A DNA stretch of 64,000 nucleotides from Candidatus Moraniibacteriota bacterium (GCA_030645735.1 JAUSNP010000006.1:124001-188000); one strand, 5' to 3'; shown: positions 8,381 to 15,874, counted from the first letter of the stretch. The notes: generated by a model from the letters alone, not told the origin. A program made the numbers and translations.

Positions 8381-9208
8381 TTATTTCACAAGCTCATAAT
8401 TCTTACTCTTCCAAACATCTAGACCGTCAGAAAGAGTGAGGGTATTGAAGACTCCCATATCAAACAATCGAACGCCGGCCTTGAAAGCCCACAATCCATC
8501 ATTATCATAGAGCACGATTTTTTTGTTGGATGGAATTTCAGTGCGTTTCTTTTCTAAATCTTCTAGAAAAATGTTGACGGCACCTTTTATATGCCCCTCA
8601 TCGAACTGATTCTTTTTGCGCACATCAATGATAGTTAAATAATCACCCGCTTCCAACATTTCTTTCAATTTGTCTGTCTGGATGTAGGTGACTTTTGATT
8701 GATCAATAAATGAATTTGGATCACCTGCGGAAACTGTTGAGTTGAAGCCTTCCTTCCAGCCATCAAAGCCTCCGTCTAAATAGGCTATATTTTTAAATCC
8801 AGCATCAGTCAAGATTTTGACGATTGTGGCGATTGCTTCCACCGATGAATCATAATTGATAATGGTGTAATTTTTATCCTTATCCAGTGGCAACATAGCA
8901 TCCATAATAGTTGGCAAGGGCGTATTTTGTGAGTCCAGCAAATGCTCTTTGGCAAAATCATCCGCACCACGGACATCAATAAGAGTCAGATCGCTTTGGC
9001 GATCCAGCATTTTTTTGACCAAATCACTGGCAGAAATTTTGGCGGCTTTTTTTATATTTTCGGCCGCAGCATTTTTAGGCGCCTCGCTGGCTTTCTTGGC
9101 AACATCCTGTGATTTGTTCAACCGAAAAAAGGCTAATCCAGCTATAAGAATAATCAATGCAAACCCAACGATTATGGCGACAAGATTGCTATTGTGATCT
9201 TTTCGCAT
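8381..9208 (-). CDS. Membrane-anchored tandem rhodanese-like protein lacking active-site Cys
   Basis: The 275 residues start with a positively charged tip and one TM helix (about 9-27). Then come an Ala/Lys-rich linker and two rhodanese-like domains, each with the LIDVR/IIDVR strand. The first continues through NYDSSVEAIATIVKILTDAGF and LDGGFDGWKEG; the second through EGHIKGAVNI and LYDNDGLWAFKAG. The active-site Cys normally found in the loop after the central strand is Ser/Asp in the first domain and Asn/Asp in the second. The protein is therefore probably a non-catalytic binding module outside the membrane. fmt lies 4 bases upstream in the same direction. Confidence 0.85.
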   Translation of the reverse strand: MRKDHNSNLVAIIVGFALIILIAGLAFFRLNKSQDVAKKASEAPKNAAAENIKKAAKISASDLVKKMLDRQSDLTLIDVRGADDFAKEHLLDSQNTPLPTIMDAMLPLDKDKNYTIINYDSSVEAIATIVKILTDAGFKNIAYLDGGFDGWKEGFNSTVSAGDPNSFIDQSKVTYIQTDKLKEMLEAGDYLTIIDVRKKNQFDEGHIKGAVNIFLEDLEKKRTEIPSNKKIVLYDNDGLWAFKAGVRLFDMGVFNTLTLSDGLDVWKSKNYELVK

Positions 9209-9212
9209 AGTG

Positions 9213-10163
9213 TTAATTTAAATCTAGAATACTGCCAACAAAATTTTTATAGCCATTGGAAAAATCAAGAATTTTTGTAGCAGGCCTACCTTCCAATTGT
9301 ACTTCTTTAAGTTCAATCGCGCCAGAACCTGTTTGCGCAAAGATAGTATTATCAATTCGAAAAACTTCACCAATCTCATGCGCATCAAGATTATCCATAG
9401 TAATTTCAATGACATTTAATTTCAAACGCTTGCCGTTCCAAGTCGTAAAAATTCCAGGCCAATTACAGAAAGCCCGATATTTGTTAAAAATAATTTCAGC
9501 CGGGGCATTCCAATTGATCTGACCTTCTTCTTTGCGAATCATCTTACAGTATGACGCTTCATCACCGTTTTGTTTTTGCGGTTCAGCTTGGCCCGCAAGT
9601 AGTTTGGGTAAAGTTTCTAGGAGTAATTTCACCGATATGTTAGTCAGCTTTTTTTCTAGTTCGAAATAGGTTTCGTTGTCATCGATGGCAATTTGTTCTT
9701 GTTGCAAAATGTCACCCGTATCAATCCCAGCATCCATCAACATGATAGTCGTGCCGGTTATTTTTTCACCAGCTAGTAACGCGCTTTGAATGGGGGATGG
9801 GCCACGGAATTTTGGCAGGAGTGAAGGATGGATATTGACTGCGCCTAGCCTAGGCAAATCCAAAACGACCTGGGGCAAAATTTTGCCATAGGCGATGAGC
9901 ACAATCAGATCTGGATTTTGTTCACGTAATTTTTCAATGGCATCTTCGTCCAATCTCCTTGGATCAAAAACTGGAATAGAGTTTTTCTCCGCCAAGATTT
10001 TGACTGGTGATTTTTGTAAGACTTGTTTGCGTCCAACTTTCTTATCTGGCTGAGTATAGACGCCGACGACATTGTAGTTATCTTGAAGAAGCGCCTCAAG
10101 AATATTGGCTGAAATTTCAGGCGTGCCCATAAAGATAACTCGTAAATCTTTTTTGTCTAACAT
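9213..10163 (-). CDS. fmt: Methionyl-tRNA formyltransferase
   Basis: Transfers a formyl group from 10-formyl-THF to Met-tRNAi. The 316 residues show the N-terminal formyltransferase fold (VIFMGTPEISANILEAL), the catalytic region with Asn-His (VNIHPSLLPKFRGPSPIQ), the Asp of MDAGIDTGDIL, and a C-terminal OB-like domain (KMIRKEEGQINWNAPAEI). Length is typical. def lies just upstream in the same direction, the classic def-fmt pairing, but here separated by a palindromic repeat. Confidence 0.97.
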   Translation of the reverse strand: MLDKKDLRVIFMGTPEISANILEALLQDNYNVVGVYTQPDKKVGRKQVLQKSPVKILAEKNSIPVFDPRRLDEDAIEKLREQNPDLIVLIAYGKILPQVVLDLPRLGAVNIHPSLLPKFRGPSPIQSALLAGEKITGTTIMLMDAGIDTGDILQQEQIAIDDNETYFELEKKLTNISVKLLLETLPKLLAGQAEPQKQNGDEASYCKMIRKEEGQINWNAPAEIIFNKYRAFCNWPGIFTTWNGKRLKLNVIEITMDNLDAHEIGEVFRIDNTIFAQTGSGAIELKEVQLEGRPATKILDFSNGYKNFVGSILDLN

Positions 10164-10171
10164 ATTTTTTT

Positions 10172-10325
10172 AATAACCAATAACCAAAATATAGGCGTTA
10201 AGTAAATTACAAAGACCAAGATACAATAACCAAATAAAATTCAAATTTCAAACATCAAACTACAAACCTTTGTTTATTGAATTTTGAGTATTGATATTTG
10301 TTTGGTGCTTGTCTTTTGGTTATTG
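10172..10325. repeat. Large imperfect palindrome between def and fmt
   Basis: AT-rich stretch whose two halves are imperfect inverted copies. The left side carries CAATAACCAA (also twice in tandem near 10175) and the right side ends in TTGGTTATTG at 10316-10325, overlapping the last codon and stop of def. Roughly 70% of the ~58-base arms pair by eye around 10267. It would form a long hairpin and may act as a terminator or mRNA stabiliser. The simple CCAA/CAAA wording recalls intergenic palindromes common in CPR genomes, an impression from memory. Confidence 0.6.
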
Positions 10326-10811
10326 TTTCTTTTTTAGTATATCTTGTTTTTTGTTCTTTTGACGTAGTCTTACTTCTTTTTCGATATAAAGTTTTCCGTC
10401 CAAATGGTCAATTTCATGTTGTAACGCGCGAGATAAAAGACCTTCAGCCTTGATAGTGATCTCTTCGCCCAATTCATTTTGTGCTTTGACGCGAACTTTT
10501 TTGGGTCGTTTGACCGGAATGAATTTTCCAGGGAATGATAAACAACCTTCCTCCCAAGTTTCTTGCAACCAAGATTTATATGTTACACGCGGATTGATTA
10601 AAATGTAAGTTATGCCATCAACCTTGATTACGCACAGTCGTACTGATTTGCCGACTTGCGGAGCAGCCAAACCGACACCATTATTCAAATCCATCGTTTC
10701 CAGCATATCTGCAATCAACTTTTTGATAGCAGGTTTTTTGACATCTAAAATCGGCTCAGTTTTTTTGAGAAGGATTGGGTCTGGATATTCGACTATCTTT
10801 AGTTCAGCCAT
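10320..10811 (-). CDS. def: Peptide deformylase
   Basis: Metalloenzyme that removes the N-formyl group from new proteins. The 163 residues contain all three motifs: GVGLAAPQVG, EEGCLSFPG (metal-binding Cys) and QHEIDHLDG (two His ligands and catalytic Glu). Length is typical of bacterial PDF. Its start codon is 9 bases from the end of a MITE-like element (10820-11007), so its promoter must lie in that element or further upstream in priA; no good Shine-Dalgarno is visible. Confidence 0.97.
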   Translation of the reverse strand: MAELKIVEYPDPILLKKTEPILDVKKPAIKKLIADMLETMDLNNGVGLAAPQVGKSVRLCVIKVDGITYILINPRVTYKSWLQETWEEGCLSFPGKFIPVKRPKKVRVKAQNELGEEITIKAEGLLSRALQHEIDHLDGKLYIEKEVRLRQKNKKQDILKKKQ

Positions 10812-10819
10812 GAAATTTT

Positions 10820-11007
10820 TAGAGTCTGTTTATAATCTCATGCCTAGATAAAATATTATAATTTCGTGCGAAAACCGTGAAAAGTGAGGAAGGCTATCGA
10901 GATAACCTGACGAGCTTTGAAGGGTTTGCAGCCGAAATTAGAATATTTTAGCAGGCAAGCAATATATTAGTTTTTAAAATAAGCGGTGAGATTATAAACA
11001 GACTCTA
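10820..11007. mobile_element. MITE-like element with 20-bp perfect terminal inverted repeats
   Basis: AGAGTCTGTTTATAATCTCA at 10821-10840 is repeated exactly in inverted orientation at 10987-11006. TA dinucleotides flank both ends, which fits TA target duplication. A second inner inverted repeat (TAAAATATT.TAATTTCG near 10849-10866 and its partner near 10935-10953) nests inside. No ORF is present. The right end provides the last base of the priA stop codon and the left end lies 9 bases from the def start. It resembles a non-autonomous transposon of the TA-targeting kind (IS630/IS5-like), but no transposase is in the window. Confidence 0.8.
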
Positions 11008-13014
11008 TATTATACTAATTGGGTCAACATCGATGAGCCAGCCAGTTGGCAAGGACTCGATGATAGTTTTGATTTCTGAGGGTAGTTCTTTATTTTTCAG
11101 TTTTATAATAATTTGTTCTCGATGTCGGCCACGCACATTGGCAATGAAAGATTTTTGCGGTTCTGAAATACCAATCTGTTCGCCAATGAATTTTTCTAGT
11201 GTTGCATAGAGTGTGCGAGTGGCAACAGAAACTTTCTTGGCATCATAGTCTTGGAAAACCAATTTGATCAATTTGCCGAAAGGCGGCAATGACAAATCTT
11301 TTCTGGCTTTGATTTCACGCGCAAAGAATTTTTCAAAATCGCGCTCAGCGGCGAAACGGAAAAGTTCCAAGTTTGGATTAAAGGTTTGAATAATGACTAC
11401 TCCACGGAATTTGGCATGCGGTCGATTGGATCGACCAGACACCTGCACGATATTTGAATATGCTCGATAATTCACGGAAAAATCAGGTATAGAAACCATA
11501 TTATCCGCGTCAATTATACCAATCAAAGCCATATTTGGCAAGTCCCAACCCTTGGTCAACATTTGCGTGCCAATTAAAATATCAATCTTGCCTTCGGCAA
11601 AATCATGGTAGGTTTTTTCTTGCGCGCCAGCTTCTTTCATAGTCTGTGAATCCATACGTCCAATTTTGGCCGAAGCAAACATCGAGGCCATTTCGCGTTC
11701 AATTTTTTGGGTACCTAATCCAATGTTTTGAAAAACTAAACTCTTGCATTTGGAGCAAGTGGGTGTGATAGAAGATTGAAAAGTGCAACTGACACATTTA
11801 TACACCCCGCTATTATCATAAATCAACGCCCGTTCACATTTCGGACAGCGTAAAACGGTTTTGCAACCAGCGCAGATAGAAAAACTACTCATGCCTTGGC
11901 GATTGATGAACAAAATTGTTTGCAAACCATTTTTCAAAGCATAGGCAATTTCACTGCGCAACTTGCGTGAGATGGGGGAATGATTTTTCTCCCATTTTTC
12001 TTTTTTCAAATCCACAAGCAAAACTTCCGGTCCATCATAATCCTTTTTCGGTGCGCCAGGAATTTGCAGATGCGGAATTTCTACGAGTGCGAATTCTTGA
12101 TCAAGAGTTTTTTGAAAGGATTCAATGCTGGGTGTAGCGGAACCGAAAATGATTTTGCATTTGTGCAATTCAGATAATTTTTCGGCCACTGTGCGCGCAT
12201 CATAGCGCGGATTCATATCCCATTGTTTGAAAGACATGTCTTGCTCTTCATCCACCACAATCAGCCCTAGTTTTTTGAAAGGCGCAAAAACCGCCATGCG
12301 GGTGCCGATGACAATTTTGATTTCACCTGATTTGATTTTCTGCCACTGCGTGAAAAATTCACCCTTGGAAACCTTGCTCGTCAACACGGCAATATTTTCT
12401 CGCCCAAATTGCGCGCTATACCTCTCAATGGCTTGAGGTGTCAAAGTCAGTTCTGGTACCAAAATCAAAGTCTGCTCATTTTTCTTGAGCTTCTTGATAC
12501 TTTCAATATAAACTTCAGTCTTGCCACTACCCGCTGGACCGAAAAGCAAAAAACGTGGAACGTGGAACGTGGAACGTGGAACCTCTTGTGCAATTTTTTC
12601 TATGGCCAATACTTGTTCTTTAGTTAATATAATATTTTTTTCTAGTTTTGCGTTATACGTTTCGCGTTTCGCGTTTCGCGCTTTTACGCGTTTCGGCACA
12701 AAAGATTTCATCACAATGCCCAGTGGTGAGAAATAATACTCTGAAATAAATTGAGCTAATTTGATTTGTTTAGCCTCTAAAAAATTCTCTTCAATTACAC
12801 CCAAAATATTTTTTAATTCAATATTGCCCAAGCGTGCAAAGTCTGGTCGATACCCAGTCACAATGCCTTGTACCTTGCGATGAAAAAGTGGCACCTCCAC
12901 TAAAGATCCAGCTGGAATTTCAACATCGGACAAATACGAAAAAGACTGATTCCGCGATAGGGGAATCCTTGCAATCGGCACGACATCAACGATGATTTTG
13001 GCAGATTTTTTCAT
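11005..13014 (-). CDS. priA: Primosomal helicase PriA (replication restart protein)
   Basis: DNA helicase that recognises stalled forks and reloads the replicative helicase. The 669 residues hold the N-terminal 3'-end binding domain (about 1-105), Walker A GPAGSGKT (159-166) and Walker B DEEQD (255-259). A Zn-binding insert with four CxxC pairs (CAGC, CPKC, CVSC, CSKC) and the C-terminal helicase motifs (GTQMLTKGWD, VSGRSNRP) follow. Two low-complexity inserts made of short tandem DNA repeats sit at about residues 107-124 and 144-154, both in linkers around the start of the helicase domain. The TAG stop is completed by the inverted repeat of the neighbouring MITE. Confidence 0.96.
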   Translation of the reverse strand: MKKSAKIIVDVVPIARIPLSRNQSFSYLSDVEIPAGSLVEVPLFHRKVQGIVTGYRPDFARLGNIELKNILGVIEENFLEAKQIKLAQFISEYYFSPLGIVMKSFVPKRVKARNAKRETYNAKLEKNIILTKEQVLAIEKIAQEVPRSTFHVPRFLLFGPAGSGKTEVYIESIKKLKKNEQTLILVPELTLTPQAIERYSAQFGRENIAVLTSKVSKGEFFTQWQKIKSGEIKIVIGTRMAVFAPFKKLGLIVVDEEQDMSFKQWDMNPRYDARTVAEKLSELHKCKIIFGSATPSIESFQKTLDQEFALVEIPHLQIPGAPKKDYDGPEVLLVDLKKEKWEKNHSPISRKLRSEIAYALKNGLQTILFINRQGMSSFSICAGCKTVLRCPKCERALIYDNSGVYKCVSCTFQSSITPTCSKCKSLVFQNIGLGTQKIEREMASMFASAKIGRMDSQTMKEAGAQEKTYHDFAEGKIDILIGTQMLTKGWDLPNMALIGIIDADNMVSIPDFSVNYRAYSNIVQVSGRSNRPHAKFRGVVIIQTFNPNLELFRFAAERDFEKFFAREIKARKDLSLPPFGKLIKLVFQDYDAKKVSVATRTLYATLEKFIGEQIGISEPQKSFIANVRGRHREQIIIKLKNKELPSEIKTIIESLPTGWLIDVDPISII
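12552..12582. repeat. Tandem CGTGGAA heptamer repeat inside priA
   Basis: About four tandem copies of ACGTGGA. On the coding strand this gives the peptide VPRSTFHVPRF just before Walker A. The same unit appears in gltX (18131) and near iscU (21284). Confidence 0.85.
12646..12695. repeat. Tandem TTTCGCG repeat inside priA
   Basis: Repeats of the form CGTTTCGCG and relatives, encoding a Lys/Arg/Ala-rich linker (KRVKARNAKRETYNAK) between the N-terminal domain and the helicase core. Related wording occurs in iscS (21733), at 14981 and at 21305. Confidence 0.8.
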
Positions 13015-13082
13015 AGCTCCATTATACCAATCTTATGATTACTCCGCCAATTAGCATTAAACGAATCAATTTTTTAGTTGCA

Positions 13083-13111
13083 TTGACCTTACAATAGGAT
13101 TACCATGAAAT
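13083..13111 (+). promoter_or_regulatory. Possible promoter for orphan gene at 13167
   Basis: TTGACC (13083-13088), 17-base spacer, TGAAAT (13106-13111). The -35 is good and the -10 weak. Confidence 0.4.
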
Positions 13112-13166
13112 CATGAGTCAGTTGTTTTATTTATTAATATTCTAAAAACTGAGGCGGAGGCTGAAA

Positions 13167-13520
13167 ATGTTCAAAAAAATCGCAACATTGGAGATTGATG
13201 GATGCGGTTTGATTTTCAGCCGCATAGTTTTAGACAGAGTTATCTTATTGGCATCTGGAATGCTACTAAGAAGATCGGGCAAAGGTGAGATTAGGAATGA
13301 CTCTTGCCAAGGAATGCTCTCAACAATCTTTCAGAAAATGCCAATGGGTGGCACTGAATTCAATCTTGAATTAGAAATTCAAGGAAAAGTAACCACATCA
13401 AAGCTTGGGCTGATTCGCGTAGCTACCAGAGAGGAGTTGGGTTCATACATATGGGCAGAATCTTGCTCAATGGAAAATTCCAACAGAAAGTCCTATGCAT
13501 TAATCTGGGACAGAAGATGA
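13167..13520 (+). CDS. Small orphan protein with strong ribosome binding site
   Basis: A 117-residue soluble protein that I do not recognise. The start at ATG 13167 is backed by GAGGCGGAGG about 8 bases upstream, much stronger than most starts in this window. The gene is closed by a terminator. It has three Cys (near 13, 47 and 99), no TM helix and no known motif. It stands alone between priA (divergent) and thpR. Strong expression signals around a small orphan recall the genes at 43714, 50719 and 50930. Confidence 0.75.
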   Translation: MFKKIATLEIDGCGLIFSRIVLDRVILLASGMLLRRSGKGEIRNDSCQGMLSTIFQKMPMGGTEFNLELEIQGKVTTSKLGLIRVATREELGSYIWAESCSMENSNRKSYALIWDRR

Positions 13521-13542
13521 TCTATCTTTATAGTTTGCAGAT

Positions 13543-13576
13543 CAGGGAGTTGGATTTTTTCTAGCTCCCTGTTTTT
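13543..13576 (+). terminator. Intrinsic terminator after orphan gene
   Basis: Stem CAGGGAG / CTCCCTG (13543-13549 and 13565-13571) followed by TTTTT. Confidence 0.8.
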
Positions 13577-13624
13577 ATTGCATCAAACCTTGCTTTTAGG
13601 CTCTGAATAGGCTAAAATTTGAAT

Positions 13625-14167
13625 ATGAAACGAAAAATCTTTATTAATATCAATTTGCCGGATCGGACGAAAAAACGGCTAACTAGAGCCATCGAGAGAT
13701 GGGCGGATTTGCCAGTGAAGTGGGTGCGAGAGGAAAATCGGCATGTTTCTTTGTTTTTCTTGGGTTTTGTGGATGACGATTCGACCTACGAAGTGTGCGA
13801 GGCGGTCACTCGAGCGGCGCAAACTGAGGAGATTTTTGACATTGAATTTGACACCATCAAATTCAGTCCATCGGCCGAAGATCCACGTATGGTTGTGGTG
13901 ACTGGTCAGCCCAATGAAAATTTGCGCAACTTGGCCGAAAAAATTGAAAAAGAACTCGGCATTTTTTCCAGTTCCAAAAAAGAATTTCGTCCGCAAATCA
14001 CTCTAGGCAAAGTTCGCAAAAATATGTGGAATGAGCTTGCAGAGAAGCCAGTAGTTGATAAAGAATATCCATTATTGGCTACGGTAGAGAGCGTAGATGT
14101 GATGGCCAGCAACTTTGAAGGTGATGACGCCGAATTTGCCATTATTGAAAGTTGCCAGTTAGCGTAG
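13625..14167 (+). CDS. thpR: RNA 2',3'-cyclic phosphodiesterase / 2'-5' ligase family (ThpR/LigT)
   Basis: Two-H phosphoesterase family that opens 2',3'-cyclic phosphate ends of RNA. Start at ATG 13625 was preferred over a TTG two codons upstream. The 180 residues fit the family length. The first HxT/S motif is present (RHVSLFFLGF), but the second, normally H-x-T, reads PQITLGKV, so one catalytic His is replaced by Gln. The protein may be inactive or have altered activity. An RtcB relative at 49150 uses the same kind of RNA ends but is distant. Confidence 0.85.
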   Translation: MKRKIFININLPDRTKKRLTRAIERWADLPVKWVREENRHVSLFFLGFVDDDSTYEVCEAVTRAAQTEEIFDIEFDTIKFSPSAEDPRMVVVTGQPNENLRNLAEKIEKELGIFSSSKKEFRPQITLGKVRKNMWNELAEKPVVDKEYPLLATVESVDVMASNFEGDDAEFAIIESCQLA

Positions 14168-14169
14168 CA

Positions 14170-14196
14170 ACTCGTAACTAGTAATTAGTAACTAGC
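14170..14196. repeat. Short tandem repeat of GTAACTAGTAATTA type
   Basis: Short repeated units GTAACTAG, GTAATTAG, GTAACTAG fill the gap between thpR and the wecG-like gene. It resembles the other simple tandem inserts in this window. Confidence 0.5.
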
Positions 14197-14200
14197 AAAT

Positions 14201-14980
14201 ATGAGTAGTATTTTGGGAGTTACAATTGATAATTTTTCTAAACAAGAAATACTTCACAAAGTAGACACTTTTTTATTAGAAGACTGTTTCCATCAAATAG
14301 CCACAGTCAATCCGGAGTTTATTTTGCAAGCGCAAAAAGACGCAGAATTCAAAAGCATTCTGAATGCTTGTGATTTGCACGTAGCAGATGGGGTTGGTAT
14401 TTGGTTTGCTTTTTTACGCTTCGGGAGCTTCTTGAAAAACAGAATGACTGGCATTGATTTGATGTCGGATATTTTGCGCATGGCCAATGAAAAAAAGTTG
14501 AAAGTTTTTCTGGTTAGCTATGCTGGCGCTTTGAGTTCGTGGGAAGAAACAAGGGATGCTATTGCGAAAATTTATCCTAATTTAGAAATTAATGGAGCAA
14601 ATTTAAACACTGTCATTGCGAGGAGAGAAACGACGAAGCAATCTCATACTGATACACAAAAGTCTGGTGAGTCTAAAAAGGAGATTGCCACGCTCCTTTC
14701 AGTCGCTCGCAATGACATTGTGTTTTGCAATTTAGGAATGTCTAAACAAGAAAAATTCCTGCACTCGCTAAAAACCCTAGAAAATGCTAAAATAAAACTA
14801 ACAATGGGAGTGGGTGGCAGCTTCGATTTCTTGACTGGTAAGCGCCAAAGAGCCCCAAAATTTTTGCAAAAAATCGGACTGGAATGGCTGTGGCGCTTTG
14901 TCCAAGAACCGAAATATCGCGCCAAAAGAATTTTTCACGCCGTGGTGATTTTTTCAATCAAAGTAATTTTTAATTTGTAA
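14201..14980 (+). CDS. WecG/TagA/CpsF-family glycosyltransferase with inserted repeat
   Basis: GT26-type enzyme that adds a sugar (often ManNAc or ManNAcA) to a lipid-linked precursor of surface polymers. Family hallmarks are ATVNPEFILQAQKDAEF, VADGVGIWFA, FCNLGMSKQEKFL and the end WLWRFVQEPKYRAKR. At 259 residues it is longer than usual because residues about 137-172 (NTVIARRETTKQSHTDTQ onwards) are encoded by a ~108-base repeat found elsewhere in the window. The insert sits in the surface segment between the nucleotide-binding half and the conserved GMSKQE region. Whether it is tolerated or spoils activity cannot be told. It has no adjacent glycan genes. Confidence 0.9.
   Translation: MSSILGVTIDNFSKQEILHKVDTFLLEDCFHQIATVNPEFILQAQKDAEFKSILNACDLHVADGVGIWFAFLRFGSFLKNRMTGIDLMSDILRMANEKKLKVFLVSYAGALSSWEETRDAIAKIYPNLEINGANLNTVIARRETTKQSHTDTQKSGESKKEIATLLSVARNDIVFCNLGMSKQEKFLHSLKTLENAKIKLTMGVGGSFDFLTGKRQRAPKFLQKIGLEWLWRFVQEPKYRAKRIFHAVVIFSIKVIFNL
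14609..14717. repeat. TGTCATTGCGAG-family repeat inside a coding gene (copy 1)
   Basis: Begins TGTCATTGCGAGGAG and ends CTCGCAATGACA, forming terminal inverted repeats. It is read through in frame by the wecG-like gene. Closely similar to the copy at 38631-38731, with a third, intergenic member at 42203-42305. Confidence 0.92.
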
Positions 14981-15016
14981 ATCGTTTTGCGTTCTACGCT
15001 TCACGATTTGCGCAAA
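14981..15016. repeat. Short GCGTT/CGATTTGCG repeat cluster
   Basis: Units such as TTTTGCGTTCTACGC and CACGATTTGCG sit between two genes; same wording as the inserts in priA and iscS. Confidence 0.5.
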
Positions 15017-15019
15017 TCT

Positions 15020-15427
15020 ATGACACCGAAAACAAAGTTGATTCGTACAGTCTATCTGTACATCGCAGCTCTGGGTAGTTTGATTTTCGTAGCCAGCGGT
15101 ACTGGTATGCTTATCAACACGGGTTTGAAATATTATGTTTTTCCCAAAGCTGAAAAAGGAGGATATAGTCAATGTAACCAACAACCCCCTGTTTATGGTC
15201 TAGAGAAAAGTGGTTATGTTGCAATTTCCACAGCTGACCAAAAGATCCAATTGGAAAATCTTTTGAATGATTATGCGCAATGGAAACAAAATAATACTGG
15301 CGAAGAATGCTATATTGCACAAAGACAATCCACAATCGTGGATGCTTTGACTATGATTGTCATTGCACTGCCAATTCTTTTGTTGCACTGGATAATTATC
15401 AAAAAAGAAAAAGCTGAAAAAGAATAA
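15020..15427 (+). CDS. Two-TM membrane protein of unknown function
   Basis: About 135 residues from ATG 15020, which is preferred over the TTG at 14987 inside a repeat cluster. One TM helix near the start (YLYIAALGSLIFVASGTGML), an extracellular-looking middle with three Cys and Gln/Asn-rich text, and a second TM near the end (TMIVIALPILLLHWIIIKK). The plan resembles DUF5671-type proteins of CPR genomes, but this is uncertain. Followed by a 28-residue single-TM ORF and the riboflavin genes. Confidence 0.7.
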   Translation: MTPKTKLIRTVYLYIAALGSLIFVASGTGMLINTGLKYYVFPKAEKGGYSQCNQQPPVYGLEKSGYVAISTADQKIQLENLLNDYAQWKQNNTGEECYIAQRQSTIVDALTMIVIALPILLLHWIIIKKEKAEKE

Positions 15428-15431
15428 TATT

Positions 15432-15518
15432 ATGATGCTTGGGATTATAATTATTTTTGTGATTTTCATCGCCGCCAGCGCCTGGATAATTTTTAGTAAA
15501 GATAACGGTGATAAGTAG
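15432..15518 (+). CDS. Tiny single-TM protein (28 residues)
   Basis: ATG 15432 encodes a single hydrophobic helix with a charged tail (IIIIFVIFIAASAWIIF then SKDNGDK). It starts 4 bases after the preceding gene and overlaps the GTG start of the riboflavin kinase gene by 11 bases, suggesting translational coupling. Support is only the context and the clean TM pattern. Confidence 0.45.
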   Translation: MMLGIIIIFVIFIAASAWIIFSKDNGDK

Positions 15519-15861
15519 TATACAGAAAATTTCAGGCATTGTTGTGAAAGGCAAGCAAAAAGGTCGTAAGTTGGGTTTTCCAACTGCCAATTTAGCATTA
15601 AACAATTCCACAATACAAAGCGGGGTTTATGTTGGCAAGGCTAATTTCGCTGGCGGAAAATATACGGCAGCAATTTTTGTACCAGATTCAGGTGATTTAC
15701 TTGAGGCGCATATTCTGGATTTTCAGGGTGATCTATATGGTCAGGAAATCGAAATTGAAATTGGCCAAAAAATTCGCGAAGTGATGAAATTTGAAAATAA
15801 AGCAGGTTTGATCAAACAAATATCAAAAGACCTATTACAAATCAGAAAGGCTAAGTCATAA
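15508..15861 (+). CDS. Stand-alone riboflavin kinase
   Basis: Phosphorylates riboflavin to FMN. The 117 residues match only the C-terminal kinase half of bifunctional RibF: SGIVVKGKQKGRKLGFPTANL with the ATP/Mg site at PTAN, then LEAHILDFQGDLYGQ and the KFENKAGL..QISKDL end. The FAD synthetase (nucleotidyltransferase) half is missing, so FAD must be made by another enzyme or imported. GTG 15508 is chosen because later starts would cut the first conserved strand. It heads a three-gene flavin block with riboflavin synthase and lumazine synthase. Confidence 0.88.
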   Translation: MISSIQKISGIVVKGKQKGRKLGFPTANLALNNSTIQSGVYVGKANFAGGKYTAAIFVPDSGDLLEAHILDFQGDLYGQEIEIEIGQKIREVMKFENKAGLIKQISKDLLQIRKAKS

Positions 15862-15874
15862 TTCCAAAAATTTT

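Noticed and set aside
12552..12695. CRISPR array
   Set aside because: The repeats are contiguous 7-9 base units with no spacers and lie inside a coding frame; no cas genes are present.
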